Shown one piece after another: positions 25,083-33,804 of a DNA stretch of 64,000 nucleotides; the first letter of the stretch is position 1, and each line of letters begins with the position of its first letter. The stretch spans positions 248,001-312,000 of the forward strand of contig NZ_CAMYIV010000012.1 of NCBI RefSeq assembly GCF_947258575.1. Reading direction: 5' to 3'. A program made the translations under genes and the position numbers. The stretch is from an uncultured Alcanivorax sp. Its GTDB lineage: Bacteria > Pseudomonadota > Gammaproteobacteria > Pseudomonadales > Alcanivoracaceae. The notes under the pieces were generated by a model. The model saw only the letters and a program-made list of their open reading frames with translations. It ran no database searches and was not told the origin of the DNA.

Positions 25083-27533
25083 CTATTGCATCAGCATGGT
25101 GGCACTGCCGAGCATGGCGGCACAGGCCGCCTTTGCCGCGGTGGCGGTGCGTTCCACGCAGTCACTGCTGCACTGTGTCAGATTGGTGTCGAACAGCAGG
25201 TTCTCCAGTTCCCCTTCCACATCCGCCCGCGCTGGCTGGTCGGCCTGACCATTGCCGACCATGCGTTCAAACAGCGGTGAAATGACCCAGTCCCGCCATT
25301 GTTGCTGGGTAATGGTGTCGGCACCCGCGTTGTAGTTCAGCCCTGCGAACAGGGGAGTGATGCTGCCATCATTGTTGCGCTCGGCTTCCACCAGGGCGTT
25401 GCAGTACTCAATGGATAGCTGCGCCACGCCTACCTGATGCGCGGTAAGGAAGGCTTCAATATTTTCCTCGCTGGGCAGCTGGGTGCGCAGGCGCTGATAG
25501 GTATCCGGTACCTCTCCATAACCCTCCGGCACCCCGGTGAGCACACTCATGGTGGCGTTGATTTCGGCAAAGTTGCGCAGCCCGGCCAGGGGTTGCTCAC
25601 CGTATTCGTTGGGACTCAGGGGCAAGGGCTGCGGCTCGGTATGCACATGGGTATGGCTGCCCAGGCGTTCGAAAGTCAGGAAGAATTCATCGTTATCCTG
25701 GCCCTGTTCCACTGGCAGCAAGGTGCCCAGGCGGGACAGGGTTTCTCCCTGTTCGCTGTAGCCGTCGCCGCCGATTTCGGTGTCCAGGGTGGCGAAGGCT
25801 TGCGCCACATCCGGTACCTGGCCATTGATGCCCAGGCGCAGGCCGGCCAGGGGCACTTCCTCGCTGACGATATCCTGCTCCAGGTTGATGAAGTAGGGCG
25901 CGGCGAACAGATAGCTGAAGTTATCGAAACGGGACACTTCGAACACCACATAGGCGCCGGGCTGATCGATCAGGTGACCGATGAAGAAGGGCAGAAAATA
26001 ACGTTCGCCAACGCCGGCGTCGAAGTTGGTACGAATCTGTTCTTCAGTGAGTGCCCGGTTGTGGATGGCGGCAAAACGGATCACGCCTTCCCAGGGGCGA
26101 TCACTGGACGCTTCGTTGCCCAGCACCAGGGCAAAGGTATCGTCCCAGGTGTTGAGCAGGGCGGGGCTGACCGGGTCAGTGGCGCCGTTGCGGGCACCAT
26201 TGATATAGATCTGCCGACCGTTAACCGGGTCGAAGGTCACCGCCACGTGCTGCAGACTGGCCTGCAGCGGATCGTCAGCCGTTTCCAGCACCGGTTCGCC
26301 GTTGCCGTCAGTGGCTTCACCGATACGCTGGAACAACTGATAATTGCTGCCGCTTTGCGCCAGTGTCAGGTTGCGGGCATCCGGGCCGGCGGAGTAACTG
26401 ATGATATGGGCATCATCCTGGCCGGTGCTGGCGGGCACCAGCCAGGCTTCCAGGGTCAGTTCGCCGGTGGTGCGTATCATGTCACTGAGCTTCTTGCTGG
26501 TGGCGGTGCTGCCCTGGGCCTTGCCGTTGTTGAGACGAATGCCCCAGCCGCCTTCCCAGGTGACGTCGCCGTTGAATTGCAGGTGAATGGCCGGGTCTAC
26601 CCCGGAGCTGTCGAAGGCGGTGAGGCCTTCGCCGGTCTTGAATTCATAGCGGGCGATGATGTTGCTCTCGTAACGGCCGCCGCCGGCGGCCAGGGTGCCA
26701 TCGTCCACATTGAGTGATTTGCTCAGCACCAGATCGTTGTCGGGGGCGGTAGGGACAATGGCGTTCGCCATGGCGCGAATGGCATTTTCCATGGCCAGGG
26801 CATCACTGTCGCAGTTATCGCTCCAGCAGTTGTGGCTGTCTTCGCCGAGACGCTCTACCAGACGGCTCAATTCAGGGCTGTTCAGGTCGATCTTGCTGCG
26901 CACGGCCGTGTATGCCTCGTTCACATCATCTGCGGCCAGGTAGGGGCCCTGAGGGGTGTTGGCATCACTCTGGTGGCAGTCGCTGCAATGGTCGTCCAGC
27001 AACGGGTAGACATGGGTCTGGAACAGGCTCGGGTCCTGGGGGAAGTTCTTGCTGTTGCCCGGGTCCTTGATCGGCGGTTCTTCCAGTTCCGTGGTGCCGC
27101 CCCCCAGCCCCAGACTTTCGCCAGCCCAGGCGCTGATCCAGGTACTGATCTGATCGGCGCAGAATTGCGAATCGGATTCCCAGCAGTTATGTCCTCCAGC
27201 GACTTTCTGCACCATCTGCGAGGACGCAGGCTGGTTGAGGTCGATCAGCGGGTTGGCTGCTGCATAGGCCTGGTTGATATCGCCGGTCTGCAGGAAGGCC
27301 GGCTGCTGATCGCGGTGACAGGCGCCGCAGCGTTGCTCGCTGACCAGATTGTTCCAGAGATAGATCTTGAAGGCGGAAACGTCGGCATTGCGCGGTGCAG
27401 GGCCGTCATAGGTGACGTTGTTGTTGCCGCCACCATTGTTAACGTTCGGCGTGGTGTCGGAGCCGCTGCTGCTGCCACCACAGCCGCTGATCAACGCGGC
27501 CAGGAGAGCACTGACAAGTGGTAAGTATCGCAT
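25083..27533 (-). CDS. cytochrome-like lipoprotein with LamG domain
   Basis: An 816-residue lipoprotein (lipobox LISGC, Cys18) with two CxxCH haem motifs, at 69-73 (CGACH) and 183-187 (CSDCH), each followed by similar sequence ending in a HNCW element; this looks like an internal duplication of ~110 residues. A concanavalin/LamG-like segment follows at ~300-500 (EFKTGEGLTAFDSSG, WEGGWGIRLNNG, LTLEAWL). The C-terminal third has no recognised domain. The ATG at 27533 gives the lipobox. Probably an outer-surface or periplasmic electron carrier or sensor; function inferred. Confidence 0.8.
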   Translation of the reverse strand: MRYLPLVSALLAALISGCGGSSSGSDTTPNVNNGGGNNNVTYDGPAPRNADVSAFKIYLWNNLVSEQRCGACHRDQQPAFLQTGDINQAYAAANPLIDLNQPASSQMVQKVAGGHNCWESDSQFCADQISTWISAWAGESLGLGGGTTELEEPPIKDPGNSKNFPQDPSLFQTHVYPLLDDHCSDCHQSDANTPQGPYLAADDVNEAYTAVRSKIDLNSPELSRLVERLGEDSHNCWSDNCDSDALAMENAIRAMANAIVPTAPDNDLVLSKSLNVDDGTLAAGGGRYESNIIARYEFKTGEGLTAFDSSGVDPAIHLQFNGDVTWEGGWGIRLNNGKAQGSTATSKKLSDMIRTTGELTLEAWLVPASTGQDDAHIISYSAGPDARNLTLAQSGSNYQLFQRIGEATDGNGEPVLETADDPLQASLQHVAVTFDPVNGRQIYINGARNGATDPVSPALLNTWDDTFALVLGNEASSDRPWEGVIRFAAIHNRALTEEQIRTNFDAGVGERYFLPFFIGHLIDQPGAYVVFEVSRFDNFSYLFAAPYFINLEQDIVSEEVPLAGLRLGINGQVPDVAQAFATLDTEIGGDGYSEQGETLSRLGTLLPVEQGQDNDEFFLTFERLGSHTHVHTEPQPLPLSPNEYGEQPLAGLRNFAEINATMSVLTGVPEGYGEVPDTYQRLRTQLPSEENIEAFLTAHQVGVAQLSIEYCNALVEAERNNDGSITPLFAGLNYNAGADTITQQQWRDWVISPLFERMVGNGQADQPARADVEGELENLLFDTNLTQCSSDCVERTATAAKAACAAMLGSATMLMQ

Positions 27534-27537
27534 CGCC

Positions 27538-28722
27538 TCAGTCCCCCATGCAGTAGGTGGCCGCATCGGCAAACAGTGTCTTCATGCGGTAGTTATCGTT
27601 TTTGAACTGGTTTGTCATGCTCTCCAGTTGAGAGGTGTCGGCACTGTCTGCGGGTTTGCGCAGGCACACCGACTGAAAGACCTTTTCCGCCTGGCAGGTG
27701 GCGAACACGTCGCTGTGGGCCAGTTCCCGGCCCAGGCTGGCGGCGCCGCTGCCACTGCCGTTGAGATTCGGGTCCCAGCCCAGATTGGCATTGGGGCCTT
27801 TTCGCCAGTAGTTGTCCCAGTTGTCGTTCGGGGTGATGTAGCCCCAGGGGAAGTTGTTGCTGTTGATCAGGTATTTGCCCTGCACCCGGGTGCCGGTATC
27901 CGGGTCGGTGCTGGTGTTGTAGACCATGCGGCCACCGTCGCCTTCCTGAGGGCCTTCCCAGTCATAGTAGGCAAAGCCCTGGGCCAGCGGGTCCATGCCA
28001 CTGTGACAGCTGATGCAGTTGTTGCGGAAAATACGGCTGTCGCCGCCGGGGCTGCGGCTGACATCCTGACGGATGCGGTCGGAGGGGCGAGTGGTGTCCT
28101 GCACCTGTTCCAGGTCACGGCAGAGATGGTTCATCAGGGTGAAACGCAGCATGGCGCGGTTGGTGCCGGCATAGAAAAAGGCATTGGCAGCGGCACGAGT
28201 GGTCAGCACCCCGGCAACGGCCTGGGACGGCGTGCCGTACTGGCTGGCCTGGCTGCTGGCGGAGAGCACATCCGCCAGATTGGCGTGCTGACTTTCCAGG
28301 TTGCGATAATGGGCATTGCTGTCCGCAGACGCCGCCGGGGTGACGTTGCCCACGTAAAGCAGGTCATCGTAGAGGATTCGCCGAAAGTCCAGATCGTCGC
28401 GAATGGCACCGATTACCGTGGCGGTGTAGTCATTCAATGGCGCGAACACATCCTGGGCCTCATTGGTCCACGGTGTGGCGAACTGCTTGAGAGTGACGTT
28501 ATAGAACGCCGGGTGGTCCATGGCCAGTTCCGCTGCGTCACGGGGGCCGCTGGTAGGGTTGCCCTCGATCAGGTTGGCCATGGTAGTGAGTGTGGCGGCA
28601 TCCGCCGGTACACCCGCCAGCCGATTGTGAATGCGTTGTGCCTGGTCGCGACTGTTGGCCATGCCTGTCACAGGCAAGCTCAGAGTCAGCGCCACCAGAA
28701 AGATCCCCCGATAGCCTTTCAT
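27538..28722 (-). CDS. exported single-haem protein, DUF1588-like
   Basis: A 394-residue exported protein with one haem site, CISCH at 236-240, followed by SGMDPLAQGFAYYDWEG, which strongly resembles DUF1588 proteins of the planctomycete-type cytochrome group. A signal peptide (hydrophobic residues ~7-18) is present. It starts the minus-strand operon that continues with the LamG lipoprotein (4 bp gap) and the DUF1501 gene. The C-terminal CQAEKVFQSVCLRKP may form a disulfide. Function unknown; electron transfer is the natural inference. Confidence 0.78.
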   Translation of the reverse strand: MKGYRGIFLVALTLSLPVTGMANSRDQAQRIHNRLAGVPADAATLTTMANLIEGNPTSGPRDAAELAMDHPAFYNVTLKQFATPWTNEAQDVFAPLNDYTATVIGAIRDDLDFRRILYDDLLYVGNVTPAASADSNAHYRNLESQHANLADVLSASSQASQYGTPSQAVAGVLTTRAAANAFFYAGTNRAMLRFTLMNHLCRDLEQVQDTTRPSDRIRQDVSRSPGGDSRIFRNNCISCHSGMDPLAQGFAYYDWEGPQEGDGGRMVYNTSTDPDTGTRVQGKYLINSNNFPWGYITPNDNWDNYWRKGPNANLGWDPNLNGSGSGAASLGRELAHSDVFATCQAEKVFQSVCLRKPADSADTSQLESMTNQFKNDNYRMKTLFADAATYCMGD

Positions 28723-28916
28723 GGCTGTATCCTTTTTCTTTGTTACGCTGTCGTCTGTCTGTCATTGATTGGCAGTATAGATCGACCGTTTAACAGATTT
28801 CCCGTTTCCCGCAGTCATTGTCCATGACATTCTGCATCAGGCTCTGTGATTTGGGGCCCAGAAAATCAACAACAGATTCGCGATACTGACACAAACCAGA
28901 AAAAAACGGACGAACG
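28723..28916. promoter_or_regulatory. divergent promoter region of the two redox gene sets
   Basis: 194 bp between the DUF1588-like operon and the beta-propeller lipoprotein gene, so promoters for both directions should lie here. A reverse-strand TATACT (28774-28779) is a possible -10 for the minus operon; no matching -35 was found. Confidence 0.4.
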
Positions 28917-31535
28917 GTGAAAATAATGAGGGTACCTGTCCTGCTGGGCCTGCTTGTGGGGATAAGCGGCTGCGGTGGCATGGACGGGGGGGATCAGCAG
29001 AAAGACCCCACGGTAACCGATATCCCGGTGGCGTATGTGCAGCGTTCGCTGCCCAGGGATGACGACGGTGAGATTGTGGTTGAGTCCCTGGAAGAACCGG
29101 CAGCGTTCCAGGCCGGGGCCAGGCTGATGGTGCGCGACAGCGCTTCCTCCCGTGCTGTGGCGCGTGATGTCACCACGACAATTTTCGGTTCCGGCCACGA
29201 CGTTCGCGATCTCACCATGAGCTACGACGGCAGTCGTCTGCTGTTTTCCGCACGTGCGCCGGAGATTGTCGATGCGGACGAGGATGAGCAGCCCACCTGG
29301 AACCTGTGGGAATACGATTTTCAAACGGGCGTCGCGCGGCGGCTGATCAGCAGCGACCTGCGCGCAGAAGAAGGCCAAGATCGCTATCCGGCCTATTTGC
29401 CCGATGGCCGTATCGTGTTTGCCTCAACCCGCCAGCGCCAGGCACGGGCCAGGTTGCTGGATGAGGGAAAACCCCAGTTCACCCCGCTGGAAGAAGGCCG
29501 TGACACCTATGCCTTCGCCCTGCACGTGATGAGTGCGGACGGCGTGGAGATTGAGCAGATCACCTTCAATATGAGCCATGATGTGGCGCCCCTGGTGGGC
29601 CGCGATGGGCGGGTGATCTTCCTGCGCTGGGACAACAAGGATAACGATAACCGCTTTGATCTGTACCGGGTCAACCCGGACGGAACGTCGCTAACCCCCC
29701 TCTACGGGGCCGATAGCCATGACGCCGGTAATAATCGCACTCGGGAATTTCTGCCTCTCTCGCTCATGGGCGATGGCCGTCTGCTCACCGCTGCCCGTCT
29801 GCGCGAGGCCGGAGCCGGGCAGATGCAGCCGCTGGCCATCGATATTGGCAACTTCGTGAATCGTGACGGCCCACTGTTTGGTCGGGTTGGTAGTCAGGCT
29901 GAACAGACGTTGCCGGGCCCCGCCAGCTCCCTGACTGATGCCGTGGCGGTGGAAGGGCGACTGGCGGATTTGGTGAGCATGGATGATGGCTCCGGTCGTT
30001 TTCTGATGGCCTGGTCTCCCTGTCGCCTGCTGGAGGGGCAAACCCTGCGGCCCTGCACCGCCGAGTATCTGAATCAGGGACTGCCGGAAGCTCCGCCTGC
30101 CTTCGGTTTGTGGATTCTGGACCCGGCCGAGGGCACTCAGCGGCCAGTGGTGACCCCGCAGGATGATCTCTGGGTCACAGAACTGGCAGTGGCAACGGCG
30201 CGAAGCTTGCCCTCGCAGGCCCTGGACAGTGAGCGTGACGATGCCCTCGCGGAAGACAATCTGGCACGGCTGGATATTCGCAGTGTCTACGACATGGATA
30301 GCCGGTTTGTCAGTTTCAATAACCCACGGCTGCCAGGTATTTCCACGCTTGAACAGTTTCGGGACCCCTCACTGGTTACCCCGCAGGAGCGGCAGGTGCG
30401 CTTCCTGCGTATCACCAAGGGTGTATTGATACCCGACGACGATGTCCGGGATATTGCCGGGGCCCAGTTCGGGCGGGCGGCGAATTTCGGCATGCGCGAA
30501 ATTGTCGGCTATGTGCCGGTAGAACCGGACGGCTCGGTGCGTGCGCAGGTGCCCGCTGACGCACCGCTGGGCCTGCAATTGGTCGATGCCACGGGCAAGG
30601 CGGTATACAGCCGTCACGGTGCCTGGATCAACCTGCGCCCGGGAGAAACCCTGCAGTGTCAGGGGTGCCACGCCAACAATTCGCCATTACCTCATGGCCG
30701 CAATGATGGCATGGCACCTTCGATCAATGCGGGCGCTCCCCTTACCGGGCAGCCTTTCCCAAACACCCGCACCGATGTGGTCGGATTTGCCGATGCCGGC
30801 GAAACCATGGCCCAGGCGCTCACCCGTCTCTATCCGGAGCGGGAAATTCCTGCCATTGATATGCGCGACTTTGATGCCTGGAGTGATCCGGCTCCGGCCG
30901 AAGACCTGTTGCTGGCCTATGCGGATCTGCAGACCCTGGCGCCCGCCCTGGTGCCCTGTCAGCAGCAATGGCAGGCGGAATGCCGAACCGTGATCCATTA
31001 TCAGGACCATATCCAGCCGCTTTGGGATCTGCCACGCCAGGCTGATGTGGGCGGCAACCTGGAGGATGTTACCTGCTCTTCTTGCCACAATCGTCGGGAT
31101 GCCATGAATGCGTTGCAGGTGCCGCCGGCACAGCTGGAACTCACCGGTGAGGCGTCTGCAGATCAGCCGTTACAGCCCACCAGCTACCGGGAACTGCTGT
31201 TCAATGACAACGAGCTGGTGCTGGAAGACGGCGCCCTGGTCGACCGGCTGGAGATCGTCACTGACGGTGATGGCAACGTGGTTTACCAAACTGATGAAGA
31301 CGGCGAGCTGATTCTGGATAACATGGGTAACCCTGTTCCGGTGACGGAAACCGTGCCGGTCTCGGCGCCCATACGGGCTGGCCAGGCGCGCAATTCCGAC
31401 GCATTCTTTGATACCTTTGCCCAGGGTGCTGTCCATGACAGCTGGCTGACGGTGGAAGAATTGCGGTTGCTGGCGGAATGGGCCGACCTGGGGGCGCAGC
31501 TCTATAACGACCCGTTCCGGGTGCCCGAAAACTGA
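28917..31535 (+). CDS. large lipoprotein: beta-propeller plus two haem motifs
   Basis: An 872-residue lipoprotein (GISGC, Cys19). Residues ~60-330 contain TolB/PD40-type beta-propeller repeats (TMSYDGSRLLFSA, YPAYLPDGRIVFAS, RDGRVIFLRWD). The C-terminal half carries CQGCH (581-585) and CSSCH (720-724), the first in a context (GETLQCQGCHANN) that resembles the middle domain of hydrazine synthase alpha. It is not hydrazine synthase; the propeller-plus-haem family is widespread. GTG at 28917 has GGA 6 nt upstream; ATG at 28926 is an alternative. Divergent from the DUF1588 operon. Confidence 0.8.
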   Translation: MKIMRVPVLLGLLVGISGCGGMDGGDQQKDPTVTDIPVAYVQRSLPRDDDGEIVVESLEEPAAFQAGARLMVRDSASSRAVARDVTTTIFGSGHDVRDLTMSYDGSRLLFSARAPEIVDADEDEQPTWNLWEYDFQTGVARRLISSDLRAEEGQDRYPAYLPDGRIVFASTRQRQARARLLDEGKPQFTPLEEGRDTYAFALHVMSADGVEIEQITFNMSHDVAPLVGRDGRVIFLRWDNKDNDNRFDLYRVNPDGTSLTPLYGADSHDAGNNRTREFLPLSLMGDGRLLTAARLREAGAGQMQPLAIDIGNFVNRDGPLFGRVGSQAEQTLPGPASSLTDAVAVEGRLADLVSMDDGSGRFLMAWSPCRLLEGQTLRPCTAEYLNQGLPEAPPAFGLWILDPAEGTQRPVVTPQDDLWVTELAVATARSLPSQALDSERDDALAEDNLARLDIRSVYDMDSRFVSFNNPRLPGISTLEQFRDPSLVTPQERQVRFLRITKGVLIPDDDVRDIAGAQFGRAANFGMREIVGYVPVEPDGSVRAQVPADAPLGLQLVDATGKAVYSRHGAWINLRPGETLQCQGCHANNSPLPHGRNDGMAPSINAGAPLTGQPFPNTRTDVVGFADAGETMAQALTRLYPEREIPAIDMRDFDAWSDPAPAEDLLLAYADLQTLAPALVPCQQQWQAECRTVIHYQDHIQPLWDLPRQADVGGNLEDVTCSSCHNRRDAMNALQVPPAQLELTGEASADQPLQPTSYRELLFNDNELVLEDGALVDRLEIVTDGDGNVVYQTDEDGELILDNMGNPVPVTETVPVSAPIRAGQARNSDAFFDTFAQGAVHDSWLTVEELRLLAEWADLGAQLYNDPFRVPEN

Positions 31536-31570
31536 TAAAGCGCCAGTCCTGTGTAACCTGACTGGTGCCG

Positions 31571-31594
31571 TTGGAGCCTTGTTCACAAGGCGAA
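31571..31594. repeat. REP-like hairpin (GCCTTG-TTCA-CAAGGC)
   Basis: TTGGAG, hairpin 31576-31591, GCGAA: a third member of the family seen near 21.0 and 23.4 kb, here just after the haem lipoprotein gene. Confidence 0.7.
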
Positions 31595-31620
31595 TGGCGT
31601 AAATGGCTTGCCATGAAAAC

Positions 31621-31650
31621 AAGCCCGGACTCGACATGCCGGGCTTATTT
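31621..31650 (+). terminator. probable terminator or attenuator
   Basis: AAGCCCGG (31621-31628) and CCGGGCTT (31639-31646) with a 10 nt loop, preceded by A's and followed by ATTT. The U-tract is short, so termination may be partial. Confidence 0.45.
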
Positions 31651-31680
31651 GATGTCCGATTGAAAGGGGAGACGCACCCG

Positions 31681-32424
31681 TTGCGCCTTGTAGTTGTGTT
31701 GTTATCCATGCTGGTGCTGTTACCGGTAAAAGCGGTTTCATCCGAACCGTCACCTCCCTTGCAAGTCAAGGTTGCGGAGCCCTACGTGGATATCCATACC
31801 GGGCCCGGTCGCGGTTACCCGGTTTTCCATGTGGTAGAGCGCCATGCGCCGCTGACATTGCTGTTCCAGCGCGCCGGCTGGATCAAGGTGGAAACCGCCC
31901 GGGGTCGCATTGGCTGGGTGCCTCGCAAGGCGCTGCTGTCCACCCTGGACGGCAGCGGTGAGACGCCGGAACTGCAGAATCTGGGTCACGAGGATTTTAC
32001 CGGTGGGCACTGGCAGGCATCGGTGCTGGCGGGAGAGCTTGAAGGCGTCACCTCGCTGGCGGTGGGGCTTGGCTATCGGTTCACAGAAAACCTCACTGCC
32101 GAGGCCATGTTCACCCAGGCCAGTGGGAATTTTTCCAATACCAAGTTGATTGATTTCAATCTTCAGCATCAGCTGTTTCCGCGCTGGAGAATCTCTCCCT
32201 ATACGATGCTGGGAACTGGCCGTGCCAGTATTGAACCGCGGGCGACATTGGTGCGCCCGGAAGATCGTGACGAGACGCTGGCTTTTGCCGGCGTCGGGTT
32301 GAAGGCCTACCTGGCTCGCGGTTTTGTATTACGGGGTGAATACCGAAGTTATGTGCTGTTCACCGAAGAAAACGACAACCGGAATCTGGAAGAATGGAAA
32401 CTCGGTTTCTCCCTGCTGTTCTGA
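31681..32424 (+). CDS. exported SH3-type/beta-barrel protein
   Basis: A 247-residue exported protein. An N-terminal signal (LVVVLLSMLVLLPVKA) is followed by a bacterial SH3 domain (PYVDIHTGPGRGYPVFHVV...GWVPRKAL, residues ~30-95) and a C-terminal part with alternating strands ending in Phe, typical of small outer-membrane barrels. I start at the TTG at 31681, preceded by AGGGGAG; an ATG at 31603 would place the first codons in a terminator-like hairpin and give no proper signal peptide. It overlaps the next gene by 31 nt, so the two are coupled. Confidence 0.7.
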   Translation: MRLVVVLLSMLVLLPVKAVSSEPSPPLQVKVAEPYVDIHTGPGRGYPVFHVVERHAPLTLLFQRAGWIKVETARGRIGWVPRKALLSTLDGSGETPELQNLGHEDFTGGHWQASVLAGELEGVTSLAVGLGYRFTENLTAEAMFTQASGNFSNTKLIDFNLQHQLFPRWRISPYTMLGTGRASIEPRATLVRPEDRDETLAFAGVGLKAYLARGFVLRGEYRSYVLFTEENDNRNLEEWKLGFSLLF

Positions 32425-33056
32425 TCCTGCCGCTATTGCTCCCGACGGCAGCAATGGCTGAAACGGCAGACGACACATCCGCTGTGCGCGACGCAGACCC
32501 GGAATCGGTACTGGATCCGCAAATTGAGCGGCGTCGTATCAAGGAAGCAGATATTGATAGCGAAAACTTTGAGGCGGGGGTGTACGCAGGCATCCTCTCG
32601 ATTGAAGATTTTGGTGCCGAGCCGGTGGTGGGCGTGCGGCTGGATTATCATTTGTCCGAGGATGTTTTTTTCGAGGCCGTGCTGGGGCGCGCCGAGGCTG
32701 GGGAAACCAGTTTCGAAACCCTTAATGCGGGGGTGCGTCTGCTGAATGATGATGAACGTGAGTTCACTTATTACCAGGCGTCGGTGGGGTACAACCTGCT
32801 GCCCGGCGAGGCCTTTCTATCTGGCGGGCGAACGTTCAATAACGCCCTTTATCTGCTTGGCGGAGCCGGGATTACCGATTTCGCCGGTGACGAGCATTTC
32901 ACCCTGGGTGTCGGTGTGGGGTACCGCCTGCTGGTCAATGATCTGATCGCCGTGCGGGTGGATATGAAAGACCATATCTTCAATCTGGATGTGCTTGGCG
33001 AGGACAAGACCACGCATAATCTGGAGCTGACCGCTGGTGTCAGTCTGTTTTTCTGA
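32394..33056 (+). CDS. small outer-membrane beta-barrel protein
   Basis: A 220-residue protein with a signal peptide (LPAVLILPLLLPTAAMA) and a C-terminal barrel of alternating hydrophobic strands, last residue Phe (TAGVSLFF). It resembles the outer-membrane beta-barrel domain TIGR04565, known to me from myxobacteria and some gammaproteobacteria. It may form a pore or hold the neighbouring SH3/barrel protein. The start overlaps the upstream gene. Confidence 0.75.
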   Translation: METRFLPAVLILPLLLPTAAMAETADDTSAVRDADPESVLDPQIERRRIKEADIDSENFEAGVYAGILSIEDFGAEPVVGVRLDYHLSEDVFFEAVLGRAEAGETSFETLNAGVRLLNDDEREFTYYQASVGYNLLPGEAFLSGGRTFNNALYLLGGAGITDFAGDEHFTLGVGVGYRLLVNDLIAVRVDMKDHIFNLDVLGEDKTTHNLELTAGVSLFF

Positions 33057-33079
33057 AAATAAGAAATGGGGGAGCAACA

Positions 33080-33571
33080 ATGAAAAAGACACTGACAATG
33101 ATGATAGGCGCGTTGGCGCTGATTTTTTCCAGCAATGCGCTTGCCACAGAGGGGGCGCCAGCACCGGACTTTACGCTCAAGACTCTGGATGGCAGCAACC
33201 TGAAGCTCAGCGAACAGCGGGGCACGGTGATCCTGCTGAATTTCTGGGCCTCCTGGTGCGGACCCTGCCGTACCGAAATGCCGTTGCTGGACGATCTTTA
33301 TCAGGAGTATCGCGACTACGGCTTCACCGTGCTGGGCGTCAACCTGGATGAGAATCGCGACCAGGCGGATCGCCTTTTGGACAAGATTCCAGTGACCTTC
33401 CCGGTGCTGTTTGATCCGCAGAACAGTACCAGTGAAACCTATGGCGTGGATGCCATGCCCACCACCGTACTGATTGACCGCAATGGCGTGGTCCGTCATC
33501 ACCACCGTGGTTACAAGGACGGCTACATGGATAAATACGAAGACCAGGTGAAGGCGCTGGTGCTGGAATGA
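33080..33571 (+). CDS. TlpA-type periplasmic thioredoxin
   Basis: A 163-residue thiol-disulfide protein. Signal peptide (MKKTLTMMIGALALIFSSNALA), then a TlpA/ResA fold with the redox pair CGPC in NFWASWCGPCRTEMP, and a cis-Pro loop at DAMPTTVLID. Such proteins reduce cytochrome c apoproteins or other disulfides, which fits the CxxCH proteins encoded nearby. GGGGGAG precedes the ATG. The stop overlaps the next start (ATGA). Confidence 0.9.
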   Translation: MKKTLTMMIGALALIFSSNALATEGAPAPDFTLKTLDGSNLKLSEQRGTVILLNFWASWCGPCRTEMPLLDDLYQEYRDYGFTVLGVNLDENRDQADRLLDKIPVTFPVLFDPQNSTSETYGVDAMPTTVLIDRNGVVRHHHRGYKDGYMDKYEDQVKALVLE

Positions 33572-33804
33572 ATAGAGCGGCAATGATGCGTCTCTGCGGT
33601 CTTGTTCTATTGCTGGCGTTTACCGCCAGCGGCTGCGCAGTGAAACCTTGGCTAAAGCCCTATGAGCGTGCCCGCCTGGCGGATCCGGTGATGAATGTGT
33701 CCGCACACCCAGTGGCAGAAAGCTACATGGGCCATGTGCATCAGGCGAGGGAAAGCATGCGTGGGGCGGAAGGCAGCGCCGGTGGAGGCTGCGGATGCAA
33801 CTGA
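33568..33804 (+). CDS. DUF4266 small lipoprotein
   Basis: A 78-residue lipoprotein: lipobox TASGC (Cys23), then VKPWLKPYERARLADPVM and HPVAESYMGHVHQARESM, both close to the DUF4266 pattern, and a C-terminal GGGCGCN that I know as typical of this family. The terminal cysteines are candidates for metal or thioether chemistry; no experiment is implied. It overlaps the TlpA stop by 4 nt and the DUF3570 start by 10 nt. Confidence 0.82.
   Translation: MNRAAMMRLCGLVLLLAFTASGCAVKPWLKPYERARLADPVMNVSAHPVAESYMGHVHQARESMRGAEGSAGGGCGCN

Noticed and set aside
28917-31535. Hydrazine synthase subunit
   Set aside because: Only a local resemblance; no partner subunits or anammox genes are present.
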